Origin: Streptomyces toxytricini
GTDB taxonomy: Bacteria > Actinomycetota > Actinomycetes > Streptomycetales > Streptomycetaceae
Direction of reading: 5' to 3'
DNA length: 64,000 nucleotides
Assembly (NCBI RefSeq): GCF_014649915.1
Contig: NZ_BMTY01000028.1
Span: 1-64,000 of the forward strand
Shown here piece by piece: positions 25,337 to 33,999 of this stretch. Every line of letters starts with the position of its first letter. The stretch's first letter is position 1. Under the pieces are notes generated by a model. That model did no database searches. It saw only the letters and a list, made by a program, of their open reading frames with translations, and was not told where the DNA came from. The position numbers were made by a program, and so were the translations under genes.

Positions 25337-26720
25337 GTCGGAGCTGGAGTCCCTCAAGAGCCGCGGGCGGATCGTCGTCGTGGGTGCCTCGCTGGCGGGT
25401 CTGCGGGCCGCGGAGACCCTGCGGGAGAAGGGCTTCAAGGGCACCCTGACGATGATCGGCGACGAGCCGTACGAACCGTACGACCGGCCGCCCCTGTCGA
25501 AACAGGTGCTGCTGGGCATGGCCCGCGCCGAGGACACCGCGCTACCGCGCCGCCGCGACATCGAGGCGGAGTGGCGCCTCGGCGTGCCCGCGAGCGGCCT
25601 CGACATGGCCGGACGGAGGGTGAAGCTCGCCGACGGCGACGAGGTGCCCTACGACCGGCTGCTGATCGCCACCGGCGTGCGGGCCCGGCCCTGGCCGAAC
25701 GAGGCGGAGGGCGAACTCGACGGCGTGTTCGTGCTCCGCACCCGCGCGGACGGCGCCGGCCTGGCGCGGCGGCTGGAGGCCGGGCCGCGCCGCGTCCTGG
25801 TCATCGGCGCCGGGTTCACCGGCTCGGAGATCGCCTCCGCCTGCCGGGAGCGCGGCCTGGAGGTCACCGTCGCGGAGCGGGCGGACGCCCCGCTGGTCGG
25901 CGCTCTCGGCGGGGTCGTCGGGGCGGTGGCCGCCGAGATGCACCGGGAGCACGGCGTGGACCTGCGCACCGGGGTGATGGTCACCCGCCTCGAGGGCGAT
26001 GCGGGCGGCCGGGTCCGCGCCGCGCACCTCTCCGACGGCGCGGTCGTCGAGTGCGACGTGGTGGTCGTGTGCCTGGGCGCGCAGCGCAACACCGAGTGGC
26101 TGGCCGGCTCCGGCCTCGGCGCGGGACCGCGCGGCATCGCCTGCGACGCGGGCTGCCGGGCCTTCGGCATCACGGGCATCGTGACCGACGACATCTACGT
26201 GGCGGGCGACGTCGCCCGCTCCCCGCACCCGCTGTTCGGCTACCAGTTCCTGTCGCTGGAGCACTGGGGGAACGCGGTCTCGCAGGCCGAGACCGCGGCG
26301 CACAACATGCTCAGCGACAGCGCCGGCCGGCGCCCGCACATCTGGGTGCCGGCGTTCTGGTCCTCCCAGTTCGGGGTGAACATCAAGTCCGTCGGCGTCC
26401 CGACCATGGGCACCGAGATCATGATCACGCAGGGGTCGCCGGCCGAGCGCCGCTTCGCGGGCGTCTACGGCTACCAGGGCCGGATCATCGGCGCGGTCAC
26501 CTTCGACAACGCGCGCTGGCTGGACTTCTACCAGCGGCAGATCGAGGCGACGGCGCCCTTCCCGCCGGAGTTCTCGAACGTCGACCGGCGCCCCGAGGGC
26601 GGCCGGCCCGTGCCGGCGGACTTCCCGGACCCGTCGGTCCCCACGCACGGCCCGACGGTGACCCTCAGCGGGTACTCGCCGGCCGACCGCCGGATGACCT
26701 TCACCCCTGCCAGGAACTGA
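25329..26720 (+). CDS. FAD-dependent ferredoxin reductase
   Basis: A 463-residue flavoprotein of the putidaredoxin-reductase-like class. The FAD-binding motif IVVVGASLAGLRAAE lies at about residue 15, EPYDRPPLSK follows, the NAD(P)H site is VLVIGAGFTGSEIA at about 156, and the conserved DDIYVAGDVAR is in the FAD C-terminal motif. It reduces the adjacent ferredoxin using NAD(P)H. The protein has a longer C-terminal tail than the usual 400-420 residues. It overlaps the ferredoxin gene, and the P450 gene follows after 27 bp. Confidence 0.94.
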   Translation: MPESELESLKSRGRIVVVGASLAGLRAAETLREKGFKGTLTMIGDEPYEPYDRPPLSKQVLLGMARAEDTALPRRRDIEAEWRLGVPASGLDMAGRRVKLADGDEVPYDRLLIATGVRARPWPNEAEGELDGVFVLRTRADGAGLARRLEAGPRRVLVIGAGFTGSEIASACRERGLEVTVAERADAPLVGALGGVVGAVAAEMHREHGVDLRTGVMVTRLEGDAGGRVRAAHLSDGAVVECDVVVVCLGAQRNTEWLAGSGLGAGPRGIACDAGCRAFGITGIVTDDIYVAGDVARSPHPLFGYQFLSLEHWGNAVSQAETAAHNMLSDSAGRRPHIWVPAFWSSQFGVNIKSVGVPTMGTEIMITQGSPAERRFAGVYGYQGRIIGAVTFDNARWLDFYQRQIEATAPFPPEFSNVDRRPEGGRPVPADFPDPSVPTHGPTVTLSGYSPADRRMTFTPARN

Positions 26721-26747
26721 CCGCCCGCACGCCCCGGAGGACCTGTC

Positions 26748-28004
26748 ATGAAGCAAGGGATCCTGAGTCAGATCCTGGACTACGCCAACCGCGCGAACCC
26801 CTACCCGCTCTACGAGGAGCTGCGCAGGACGCCCGTCTTCCACGACGGGGAGGGGCCGTACGTGGTCAGCACCTACCACGAGATCCACGGCCTGCTGCAC
26901 GACCCGCGGCTGAGCTCCGACACCCGCAACCGCGGCGCGGCGGCCGGCGACCCGCTGGCCGGGCAGGAGGAGGGCGAGGGGCAGCTGCCGCCGAGCTTCC
27001 TGAAGCTGGACCCGCCCGAACACGACCGGCTGCGCCGCATGACGAACCGGCCGTTCGGGCCGCCCCATTCGCCGCGCCGCATCGACGGGATGCGGGAGGA
27101 GCTGCGGTCGATCGTGAAGGGCCTGATCGACGGGCTGGCGGACGGGAGGGGCGGCTCCGTGGGCGGGGACGGCATCGACCTGGTGGAGCAGTTCTCGTAC
27201 CCGTTCCCGGTGACGATGATCTGCCGGCTGCTCGGTGTGCCGCGGGAGGACGAGGCCCGCTTCCACGTGTGGGCCGACACGCTCGCCGCGAGCCTGGACC
27301 CCGATCCGGACGCCGACGCGGAGCAGCGGGAGAAGGTCACGAGCAGCGCCCGGATGGAACTGGGCATGTACCTGGCCGGCCTGATCGAGGAACGGCGCAA
27401 GAACCCCGGCGACGACATGCTGTCCCAACTGGCGGCCGGGCACGGGCAGGGCGAGACGATGTCGACGATGGAGCTGCTGAGCACGGCGGCACTGCTGCTG
27501 ATCGCCGGCCACGAGACGACCGTCAACCTGATCACGAACGGCATGCTGACCCTGCTGCGCCATCCGGACGTGCTGGAACGGCTGCGGCGGGAGCCGCGGC
27601 TGGCGGTGCCGCTGGTGGAGGAGCTGCTGCGGTACGAGCCGCCGGTCCAGCTGCTGCCGCAGCGCACGCCGCTCTCCGACATCGAGGTGTGCGGGGTGAC
27701 CATCCCCAAGGGGGCGCCGATGTGGCTGGTGTTGGCGGCCGGGAACCGGGACCCGCAGCGCTTCGAGAACCCGGACCGCTTCGACCCCGACCGCAAGGAC
27801 GTCCAGCACCTGGGGCTGGGCAGCGGCATCCACAGCTGCTTCGGCGCACCGCTGGCGCGGCTGGAGGCGCAGCTCGCGCTGAGCGAGCTGGCGCGCCGGC
27901 TGCACAATCCGCGGCTGCTGGACGACCCGCCGCCCTACCGCCAGAACGCGGTGCTGCGCGGGCCGCGCCACCTGATGATCGCCTGCGACGACGTCAGGCC
28001 CTGA
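26748..28004 (+). CDS. cytochrome P450 (CYP147-like context)
   Basis: A 418-residue bacterial class I P450. It has the I-helix oxygen motif AGHETT at about 253-258, the K-helix ExxR in EELLRYEPPV, and the haem loop GLGSGIHSCFGAPLAR with Cys364 as iron ligand. The usual Phe before GxGxHxC is Leu here. Together with the upstream ferredoxin and reductase it makes a self-contained monooxygenase system. The same three-gene layout is known for CYP147 enzymes that hydroxylate fatty acids near the omega end; assignment to that family is inference from context. The ATG at 26748 has GGAGG upstream. A hairpin at 28038 ends the operon. Confidence 0.94.
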   Translation: MKQGILSQILDYANRANPYPLYEELRRTPVFHDGEGPYVVSTYHEIHGLLHDPRLSSDTRNRGAAAGDPLAGQEEGEGQLPPSFLKLDPPEHDRLRRMTNRPFGPPHSPRRIDGMREELRSIVKGLIDGLADGRGGSVGGDGIDLVEQFSYPFPVTMICRLLGVPREDEARFHVWADTLAASLDPDPDADAEQREKVTSSARMELGMYLAGLIEERRKNPGDDMLSQLAAGHGQGETMSTMELLSTAALLLIAGHETTVNLITNGMLTLLRHPDVLERLRREPRLAVPLVEELLRYEPPVQLLPQRTPLSDIEVCGVTIPKGAPMWLVLAAGNRDPQRFENPDRFDPDRKDVQHLGLGSGIHSCFGAPLARLEAQLALSELARRLHNPRLLDDPPPYRQNAVLRGPRHLMIACDDVRP

Positions 28005-28037
28005 GGGCCGCCGGCCTGGACGGGGGATCTCCGGACC

Positions 28038-28071
28038 GGGCCGTCCGGCGCAACGGAGCGCCGGGCGGCCC
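28038..28071 (+). terminator. hairpin terminator of the P450 operon
   Basis: GGGCCGTCCGGCG pairs with CGCCGGGCGGCCC (one G-U pair in RNA), extended by one C-G pair, around a 6-base loop, 33 bp after the P450 stop. Confidence 0.65.
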
Positions 28072-28176
28072 TGTGGCGCGGCCGCGGCGGGTCGGGGCGC
28101 GGGGCCGCGGGGCTGCGCGGCCGGCCGGGCAACTGCCTCGGCGGGAAAGCGCGTACGGCCTGCGGGGCCCGCGTCC

Positions 28177-29214
28177 TCAGACGGTTTCGCGTGCGCCTGC
28201 GCCCTCGGCGGACGCGGCCCGGCGGCGGGTGCCGGCGGCGCGGTCCGTCTCGGCCGCGGGGGTGGTGAACACGATGCGGGTGCCCGGGCGCAGGGGGGCC
28301 TGCCAGGCGGTCTCCACGTCGGCGAGCGGCACGGCGACGGGCTCGGTGGTGGGTTCCAGGGAGGGCAGCCGGTCGAGGAGTTCGCGCAGGCAGGCGTTGC
28401 GGCGGGCGCCTGAGATGGAGCCGAGGCCGCTGCCGCAGACGTGGACGTCGGCCTTGCGCAGCCAGGCGGAGGGGAGGGTCATGTCGGCGCCGGCGGCCGA
28501 GCCTACCTGCACCCAGCGCAGGGGCCGTGCGAGGTCGGTGCGGTGGCGGAGGATCCCGTCGAGGGCGAGCTCGGCGGGCCGGTCCCACAGGTAGTCCAGG
28601 ACGAGGTCGGCCTCGGCCGCCGCGGCGCCGAACGCGCCGGCGACGTCCTCGTCCGACCCTGTCAGGGGCACGGTGCGGTCGGCTCCGAGCTCCTCGGTGC
28701 GCCGCAGCGCCTCCGGGTCGCGTCCGGCCGCGACGACGCTGCCGGCCCCCTGGTCGCGTGCGAGGCGGACGGCGGCCCGGCCGGCGTTCCCGGTGGCGCC
28801 GAGGACGAGGACGGACTCGCCGGTGCGGAGCCGGCCCCGTTCGCGCAGCGCGATCCACGCGGACGAGGCCGGGTTGACGGCGGCGGCGACGGCGACCGGG
28901 TCGAGCCCGTCGGGCAGCTGCATGAGGGCGGTGGCGGGCACGGCGATGCGCTCGGCCATGGTGCCGTGCGGGGGCTCCAGCCCGGGGACGTAGACGAGTT
29001 CGCCCCCGGCGGTGCGGGCGACCGCGTCGAAGCCGGGGACGAGCGGAAGCGCCGCGGCGCCGGTGTAGTGGCCGCCCGAGGCGAAGGAGCGCACGAGCGG
29101 GTACAGCGCCGCGGCCAGTACCTCCACGACGACCTCGCCGGCGGCGGGGGCCGGTTCGGGCACCGTGGCGTACCGGGGTGGTTCTCCCAGGGCGTGGACG
29201 ACGGCAGCGTGCAT
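28177..29214 (-). CDS. zinc-free quinone oxidoreductase (medium-chain dehydrogenase family)
   Basis: A 345-residue MDR protein. The GroES-like N-half has EVVVEVLAAALYPL and ALPLVPGFDAVA; the nucleotide site VLVLGATGNAGRAAVRLARDQG is at about 138-159. It has none of the catalytic-zinc ligands and none of the structural-zinc cysteines, so it belongs with NADPH:quinone/enone reductases. The substrate is unknown. The C-terminus has an Ala/Arg-rich tail of about 25 residues. The ATG at 29214 has GGGGG seven bases upstream. It follows the secreted-protein gene on the same strand after 110 bp. Confidence 0.85.
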   Translation of the reverse strand: MHAAVVHALGEPPRYATVPEPAPAAGEVVVEVLAAALYPLVRSFASGGHYTGAAALPLVPGFDAVARTAGGELVYVPGLEPPHGTMAERIAVPATALMQLPDGLDPVAVAAAVNPASSAWIALRERGRLRTGESVLVLGATGNAGRAAVRLARDQGAGSVVAAGRDPEALRRTEELGADRTVPLTGSDEDVAGAFGAAAAEADLVLDYLWDRPAELALDGILRHRTDLARPLRWVQVGSAAGADMTLPSAWLRKADVHVCGSGLGSISGARRNACLRELLDRLPSLEPTTEPVAVPLADVETAWQAPLRPGTRIVFTTPAAETDRAAGTRRRAASAEGAGARETV

Positions 29215-29324
29215 GGGCAAGCCCCCAAATGGGTGACAAGGCGGCATAAACGACAGTCCGATTGTGGCGGCTGTCTGCCGTGGGCCCCGGCTGCGCCACG
29301 CGGGTGTGCCGGGGGCCGCGCGGG

Positions 29325-30386
29325 TCAGGGGGCGGCGGCGTGGCCGCGCAGGCCGGCCGAGGGGGCGAAGTCCGTCAGGGAGACGGTGTAGTCGCGTTCG
29401 GCGGGACGGTAGGCCGTGCAGTACCGGGTGGGGTACCAGCCCGGGATCCGCCAGGCAGCCGGCTGGGGCACGGACTCGCAGGTGCGGCGCCCGGCCGAGG
29501 TGCGGTGCCGCAGCAGGAAGTCCTTGGTCAGCATGGGCTCCATGAAGACGATGTCGCCGCCGTACGCGCCGTAGATGAACGTCTGGCCGCTGAGCGTGCC
29601 CGAGGTCGGCGGGCGGCTGTCGAGGTGGGCGCCCATGGCACCCTCGGCGGTCTGCGGACTGCTCGCCGGATACCCGGCCGGCAGGTGGGCGGCGGGGACC
29701 GGTTCGGCCGCTTCGGCGAGCTGGCCGCAGTCGATGAGCAGGGCGCAGCGGCCGGTGCGGATGGCGGCGCGGACCTCGCGGGGGACGAGGTAGAAGTGGA
29801 CGTCGAAGTGGGGGACGTCGTAGCGGCCGTGCGGGCTGTGGCCGTGCGGGTTCCAGTTGAACAGGGCCCACTGGTAGGGCAGTCCGGGCGCATCGGGCGG
29901 CGCCGCGGGCAGGGCCAGTTCGATGCTGTGGCCGCCGACGCACTCGCGGCGGGTGTCGGTGCTGCCGTCGCCGTCGGCGTCGTGGCAGTGGCGGCCGTCG
30001 GTGGGGGCGGAGGGGAGGGCGGTGAGCGCCGCCGCGCCGAGGGACACGCCGAGCGCCTTGGGGACGCCGCCGGCGTATTCGGTGTACGTGCGGACGGTGC
30101 CGCGGCCGAGGCGGGCGGCGGGCCCGTACCGGGTGCACGTGCGCCCGCCGTCGGTGGCGGCCGCTCCTTCCCCGGTGCAGGCGGCGGGGTCGGCCGCCGC
30201 GGTCGCGGGGCGGGCTTCGGTCGTCGCGTCGGCGGGTCGGGCGAGCGCGGGCAGCATGACCGCGAGGAGGACGGCGGCGCCGGCCAGGCCGGCGGCGGCC
30301 GCCCCGGCGGGGCTCGGGCCGCTCCCACGGCGGTCGGAGGGGCGGCGGCTGCGGGGGCGGGGGCCGTGCGGTCGGCGGGCGGTCAT
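29325..30386 (-). CDS. exported protein of unknown function (TTHB210/DUF5602-like)
   Basis: A 353-residue protein with a long basic head (about 27 residues) and one hydrophobic segment (GLAGAAVLLAVMLPALA), so it is secreted or membrane-anchored. The mature part includes GVPKALGVSLGAAALTALP, FNWNPHGHSPHGRYDVPHFDVHFYLV and YGGDIVFMEPML, which resemble the TTHB210-like/DUF5602 domain; the His-rich HFDVHFYL could bind metal, but no role is established. Its ATG overlaps the stop codon of the upstream monooxygenase (ATGA), so the two are made together. Confidence 0.7.
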   Translation of the reverse strand: MTARRPHGPRPRSRRPSDRRGSGPSPAGAAAAGLAGAAVLLAVMLPALARPADATTEARPATAAADPAACTGEGAAATDGGRTCTRYGPAARLGRGTVRTYTEYAGGVPKALGVSLGAAALTALPSAPTDGRHCHDADGDGSTDTRRECVGGHSIELALPAAPPDAPGLPYQWALFNWNPHGHSPHGRYDVPHFDVHFYLVPREVRAAIRTGRCALLIDCGQLAEAAEPVPAAHLPAGYPASSPQTAEGAMGAHLDSRPPTSGTLSGQTFIYGAYGGDIVFMEPMLTKDFLLRHRTSAGRRTCESVPQPAAWRIPGWYPTRYCTAYRPAERDYTVSLTDFAPSAGLRGHAAAP

Positions 30387-31699
30387 GCGGTCACGCTCCA
30401 GGAGGACCGTTCGTTGAGCGCGGTGGCGTCGGTGCCGGTGACCTGGCGTGTGCAGGAGCGGATGTCGTCGAGGCGGTCGTCGGGCAGCACGTGCCGGATG
30501 TCGCGGAAGCCGTCGGGGGCGAGGGCCTCGACCTGGCGGAGCACCGGGTCGGGTTCGAGGCGGCGGTGCGCGCCGAGGACGCGGGTGGTCTGCGGGAGCC
30601 GGGTGGCCTCGTACCGGGCGAGGGCCTGCTCCACGTCGTGGCGGGCGAGCGCCCATGCGAGGACGCGGGCGTCGACGATGGCCTGCGAGGCGCCGTTGGA
30701 GCCGGTCGGGTAGACGGGGTGGGCGGCGTCCCCGAGGAGGACGGCGCGGCCGTCGCGCCAGGTGGGCAGGGGGTCGCGGTCGATCATCGGGTAGCGCCCG
30801 ATGAGGGGGGCGGCGGAGACGACGGCGTGCAGGTCGAGGAAGTCGCTGCGCCAGCCGCCGAGGTGGGCGAGGACCTCGTCGGCCGGGACGGCGCGGTCCC
30901 AGTCGGCTCCGCCGCGCGGGTCGTCGGCGGACGGGTCGTCGGCCGTACGGGCCTCGACGACCCAGTTGAGCAGGCAGCGGCCGTCGGGGCCGGGCCTGGT
31001 GACGGGGTAGACGACGGCCTTCACACGCGCGTTGCAGCCGATGATGACCATGGTGCGGGCGTCGAGGAAGGGCGGCGCCTCGGTGACCCCGCGCCACATG
31101 GAGATGCCGTTGCGCAGGGGCGGGCCCTCGTCGGGGTACATCGTGGCCCGCACCGCGGAGTTGATGCCGTCGGCGCCGATGAGCAGGTCGCAGGCGATCG
31201 GCTCGGACTCCCCGTCCAGGAAGGCGAGGACTCCGGCCGGGGCGGCCTTGCGGCTGCCGGCGGTTTCGCCCGCGTGTTCGTAGCGGAGGAGCCGGCGGCC
31301 CGTGGACAGGGCCTGCGGGCCGAGGCGTTCGCGCACGGCGGCGAGGAGCAGCTCCTGGAGGGCCGCGCGGTGCACCGAGTACTGCGGCCAGTGGTAGCCG
31401 GCGTCGCGGCCGCGGGGCTCGGACCAGATCAGGCCGCCGTAGCGGTGGTGGAACTCCAGGCGGCCGGTGGCCACGGCGCAGGCGTCGAGGGCCTGTCCGA
31501 GGCCGAGTTCGGTGAGTTCGCGGACGGCGGCGGGCTGCAGGTTGATTCCCGCCCCGACGGCCCGGAGATTCGGGCACGCCTCCACGATCCGCACGTCGTT
31601 CAGTCCCGCCGCATGAAGACTCAGCGCGGTCGTCAATCCGCCGATTCCGGCGCCGGCTATGAGGATGCGCGGAGGATTCCGCGTGCCGACCAGAGACAT
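30383..31699 (-). CDS. FAD-dependent aromatic monooxygenase (PhzS/salicylate hydroxylase-like)
   Basis: A 438-residue class A flavoprotein monooxygenase. The FAD motif ILIAGAGIGGLTTALSLHAAG is at about 12-32, the DG motif is LLIGADGINSAVR, and the GD motif is GRAVLLGDAAHPVYPTGSNGASQAI. Such enzymes hydroxylate electron-rich aromatics with NAD(P)H and O2; PhzS is the close named relative in overall pattern. It is the first gene of a two-gene unit with a coupled exported protein and is divergent from an unrecognised gene at 31890, with a relatively AT-rich control region between. Confidence 0.88.
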   Translation of the reverse strand: MSLVGTRNPPRILIAGAGIGGLTTALSLHAAGLNDVRIVEACPNLRAVGAGINLQPAAVRELTELGLGQALDACAVATGRLEFHHRYGGLIWSEPRGRDAGYHWPQYSVHRAALQELLLAAVRERLGPQALSTGRRLLRYEHAGETAGSRKAAPAGVLAFLDGESEPIACDLLIGADGINSAVRATMYPDEGPPLRNGISMWRGVTEAPPFLDARTMVIIGCNARVKAVVYPVTRPGPDGRCLLNWVVEARTADDPSADDPRGGADWDRAVPADEVLAHLGGWRSDFLDLHAVVSAAPLIGRYPMIDRDPLPTWRDGRAVLLGDAAHPVYPTGSNGASQAIVDARVLAWALARHDVEQALARYEATRLPQTTRVLGAHRRLEPDPVLRQVEALAPDGFRDIRHVLPDDRLDDIRSCTRQVTGTDATALNERSSWSVTA

Positions 31700-31889
31700 T
31701 CCCTTACCTCCCGAGGAAGACCCCTGCCTACAAACTGCGGCGGAAGTCCGAAAGGCACAACCGCCGCGTTCGGGCGAAGTGAAGGTGTGCAGGTCAACAA
31801 CTCGCCCTCACCCGTTCAGAGTACGGCCGTGTGCCTCCTGACGGGTGACATGGCTTTAATCGAGGTGTCGGCAACAGAAAGGCTGCGAC

Positions 31890-32666
31890 ATGCATGACGT
31901 TACGTTCGAACCGTGCGACGTCCAGCGACTCCGGCATGCTGTTGACTACGCCCTCCACGCCTCCCACAAATCGCTGGACGCCCTCCTGCCACCCTGGATG
32001 CCCGGCGAACTCAAACGGGAAATCAAGAGCGGTTGTGTCGTTTCGCATTGTGCGACCCTACTGTTCCCCGAAACAGTGGATTCCGCTCTCGCGTACTTCG
32101 CCGAGAACGGGTGGGCTGCCTCGGCCACCATACCTAGCGTGCTGGTCAAGCGCCGTCTGGTGGAGCGTCACTGGCTTCCGGAGGACACCGACATACGGGT
32201 GACGCGGCTGCGCGTCACGCCCGGTCCGGCGCCCGAGGTGGAGGTCTTCCTCTTCCCCCGGTGCAGCCCCGGCTACAAGGACGACGTCAGCTCCGAGGAG
32301 CGCGTCCACGGCTTCGAGAACCACGTCGGGCTGTTCATGGCCCGCGCCGAGGCGCCGGTCCTCAGCAGGCTCGCGGACCGGCTGGAGACCGCCGGCCTCA
32401 TGGTGTACGAGGGCTCGGCGCACAACCCGCACGAGAACACCACCATGCTGTACTTCGCGCCCAGTGCCCCCGTCGCCACGGCGCGGCGCCGGTTCCCCCG
32501 GTGGGAGCTGCAGTGCGCCGGCGACCTGTCGGCCTGCGCGGCCCGGCGGCCCGTCCGCGCCGAGGCGCTCCGCCTCGCGTACGAGGCCCTGAAGGCGAAC
32601 CGCGCGGAAACGGCCCTCACCCGCCTGTCCCGCCCGGTCGTCCCCGTGGCCGCCGCGGAACGCTGA
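31890..32666 (+). CDS. unrecognised 258-residue protein
   Basis: A soluble protein that I cannot place. Notable segments are RLVERHWLPEDTDIRVTRLRV, EVEVFLFPRCSPGY, and HVGLFMARAEAPVLSRLADRLETAGLMVYEG, ending in NPHENTTMLYFAP, which is faintly reminiscent of half of a VOC/glyoxalase unit. The first 70 codons are less GC-rich than neighbours and include a Cys/His cluster (KSGCVVSHCATLLF). The ATG at 31890 has AAAGG eight bases upstream. It is divergent from the FAD monooxygenase and followed by a strong hairpin, so it is a monocistronic gene probably co-regulated with that operon. Confidence 0.75.
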   Translation: MHDVTFEPCDVQRLRHAVDYALHASHKSLDALLPPWMPGELKREIKSGCVVSHCATLLFPETVDSALAYFAENGWAASATIPSVLVKRRLVERHWLPEDTDIRVTRLRVTPGPAPEVEVFLFPRCSPGYKDDVSSEERVHGFENHVGLFMARAEAPVLSRLADRLETAGLMVYEGSAHNPHENTTMLYFAPSAPVATARRRFPRWELQCAGDLSACAARRPVRAEALRLAYEALKANRAETALTRLSRPVVPVAAAER

Positions 32667-32699
32667 CCGCCCGCCCGCACCCGCCCCTTCCCTGCCGCT

Positions 32700-32750
32700 G
32701 GGCTCCCCGCCCGTCCGTGCGCCCGCCGCACGGCCAGGGGCGGGGAGCCC
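32700..32750 (+). terminator. strong two-tier hairpin
   Basis: A perfect 13-bp stem (GGGCTCCCCGCCC with its complement) encloses a second perfect 7-bp hairpin CCGTGCG/CGCACGG. It follows the unrecognised gene at 31890 by 33 bp and is followed by TTGCG. Confidence 0.75.
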
Positions 32751-32794
32751 TTGCGTGCCGACGAAGCCCGGGCTGTGACTCCCCCCACCCTCCC

Positions 32795-32824
32795 TTGACG
32801 TACCAGGAAAGGCATACCTAAGTT
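32795..32824 (+). promoter_or_regulatory. sigma-70-type leaderless promoter with iron-box-like site
   Basis: TTGACG (32795-32800) and TAAGTT (32819-32824) are 18 bases apart, and the ATG at 32832 is seven bases further, so the transcript should be leaderless. Overlapping the spacer, 32803-32821 read on the minus strand (TTAGGTATGCCTTTCCTGG) matches the DtxR/IdeR iron-box consensus at 13 of 19 positions, which would make the promoter iron-repressed. The site match is by eye. Confidence 0.5.
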
Positions 32825-32831
32825 CCTGGGC

Positions 32832-33101
32832 ATGGCCCCCCACGACCAGATTCCCGAGCCCGGCCCCGGCGCCCTCGTCGGCTTCGACGTCGACCTGACC
32901 GCGCAGGAGATCCAGCGGCGCGCCCAGGTCCTCGCCGCCCTCGGGCCCGACTGGGATCCGGTCGAGGTGCTTCGCGGCGAGGAGCAGGCGTACGACCTGC
33001 TGTACTCGGGCCTCGACGCCGGCCAGCAGCGGATCTACGACGACCTCGTGGCCGCCGGGGTGCTCCCCCACCGCCCGGGCGGCGGCCGTGCTGCCTCTTG
33101 A
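32832..33101 (+). CDS. small conserved actinobacterial protein (DUF6400-like)
   Basis: An 89-residue protein: ALVGFDVDLTAQEIQRRAQVLAALGPDWDPVEVL and QQRIYDDLVAAGVLP match what I know of Streptomyces DUF6400 proteins. No function is known. It overlaps the next gene by 14 bp, so they form an operon. The promoter is probably leaderless and overlapped by an iron-box-like sequence, which would tie the pair to iron status. Confidence 0.72.
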   Translation: MAPHDQIPEPGPGALVGFDVDLTAQEIQRRAQVLAALGPDWDPVEVLRGEEQAYDLLYSGLDAGQQRIYDDLVAAGVLPHRPGGGRAAS

Positions 33102-33345
33102 TCCGCAGGCCGACCCGGGCCGCCGCGCCTGGGTGCCCTGCCCGGGCTGCGACGACGCCAGCGCGTGCGGGCCGTGCGCGGAGCGGCGCACCTGCCCGGA
33201 CCACTGGCGCTACCTGCTGACCAACACGGGCAGCGTGCTCCACCTCCAGTGTCCGGGGTGCACGCACGTGTGGGTCCACGAGACGGGCTTCGGCGCGACC
33301 CGCTCCCGCTGGGACCGCCTCACCGACACCCTCCGGAACCTCTGA
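33088..33345 (+). CDS. small CxxC-containing protein, unrecognised
   Basis: An 85-residue protein starting at GTG inside the 3' end of the previous gene (14-bp overlap). It carries several cysteine pairs: CPGC, then CGPC, then CPDHW, and CPGCTHVWVHETG. This could be a zinc ribbon or a metal or redox site, but I do not recognise the family. Coupling to the DUF6400-like gene suggests a joint role. Confidence 0.65.
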   Translation: MLPLDPQADPGRRAWVPCPGCDDASACGPCAERRTCPDHWRYLLTNTGSVLHLQCPGCTHVWVHETGFGATRSRWDRLTDTLRNL

Positions 33346-33503
33346 CCCGACCCCCGCACCGCGGCGGCGCACCCGCAGGCGCGCCCGGCGGCAGCGCGCA
33401 CAGGAGGGCACGGCCGGCGTTCTCACGGCGGTGGCCGTCGCGGCCCGGCTGCGAGCCGTCCCCGCCGCGCCGCCCGACCTCCCGCCCGTAGGGGACCCGA
33501 CGG

Positions 33504-33953
33504 TCAGGTCGGCCAGACGGCGGTGCCGTTGCGGACGAGCAGGGGTTCGGGGCGGTCCGATTCGTGGAAGCGGGTCCAGCCGAGGGCGACCGCGCCGTCG
33601 GCGCGGTGGTGGCGGTCGGCGGCCCTGGCCGCGAGCCAGGCGAGGAGGATGCCGACGTCCTCGAACTCGTCGGGGTGGAGCTCCTGCCGGCTGGTCAGCG
33701 CCCAGCCGCCGGGGCCGGGGCCCTCGCGGCGGACCAGGACGGACACCAGGGCGCCGCCCGACGAGCGGGCCGGGCCCGAACCGCCCAGCAGGGGCCAGGG
33801 GTCGTCCTCCGCGCCCAGGGCCTCGTACGGCTCTGCGGGTACGGGCTCCGGCCGCGGGCCGAGGCCCAGGTGCCGGCGCAGCCCGGTGAGCTCCGCCTCG
33901 GTCAGGTCGTCGCGGAGGTCCACGGCGAGGACGAGTTCATACGTGTCGGACAT
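33504..33953 (-). CDS. small conserved hypothetical protein
   Basis: A 149-residue acidic soluble protein beginning MSDTYELVLAVDLRDDLTEAELTGLRRHLGL and ending with TRFHESDRPEPLLVRNGTAVW. The pattern suggests a ferredoxin-like or dodecin-like sandwich, but I do not recognise a family. The start is supported by a -10-like TAGCCT six bases upstream (leaderless). Confidence 0.7.
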   Translation of the reverse strand: MSDTYELVLAVDLRDDLTEAELTGLRRHLGLGPRPEPVPAEPYEALGAEDDPWPLLGGSGPARSSGGALVSVLVRREGPGPGGWALTSRQELHPDEFEDVGILLAWLAARAADRHHRADGAVALGWTRFHESDRPEPLLVRNGTAVWPT

Positions 33954-33959
33954 GGCCGC

Positions 33960-33965
33960 AGGCTA
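33960..33965 (-). promoter_or_regulatory. -10 box of a leaderless promoter
   Basis: On the minus strand, TAGCCT is followed by six bases and the ATG at 33953. Confidence 0.6.
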
Positions 33966-33999
33966 GTGCCCGGCTGCGACAGTCCGGCTCGCCGCCGCA

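Noticed and set aside
25571..28594. 1007-codon plus frame across the reductase and P450 genes
   Set aside because: Shadow of the conserved ferredoxin reductase and P450 reading frames.
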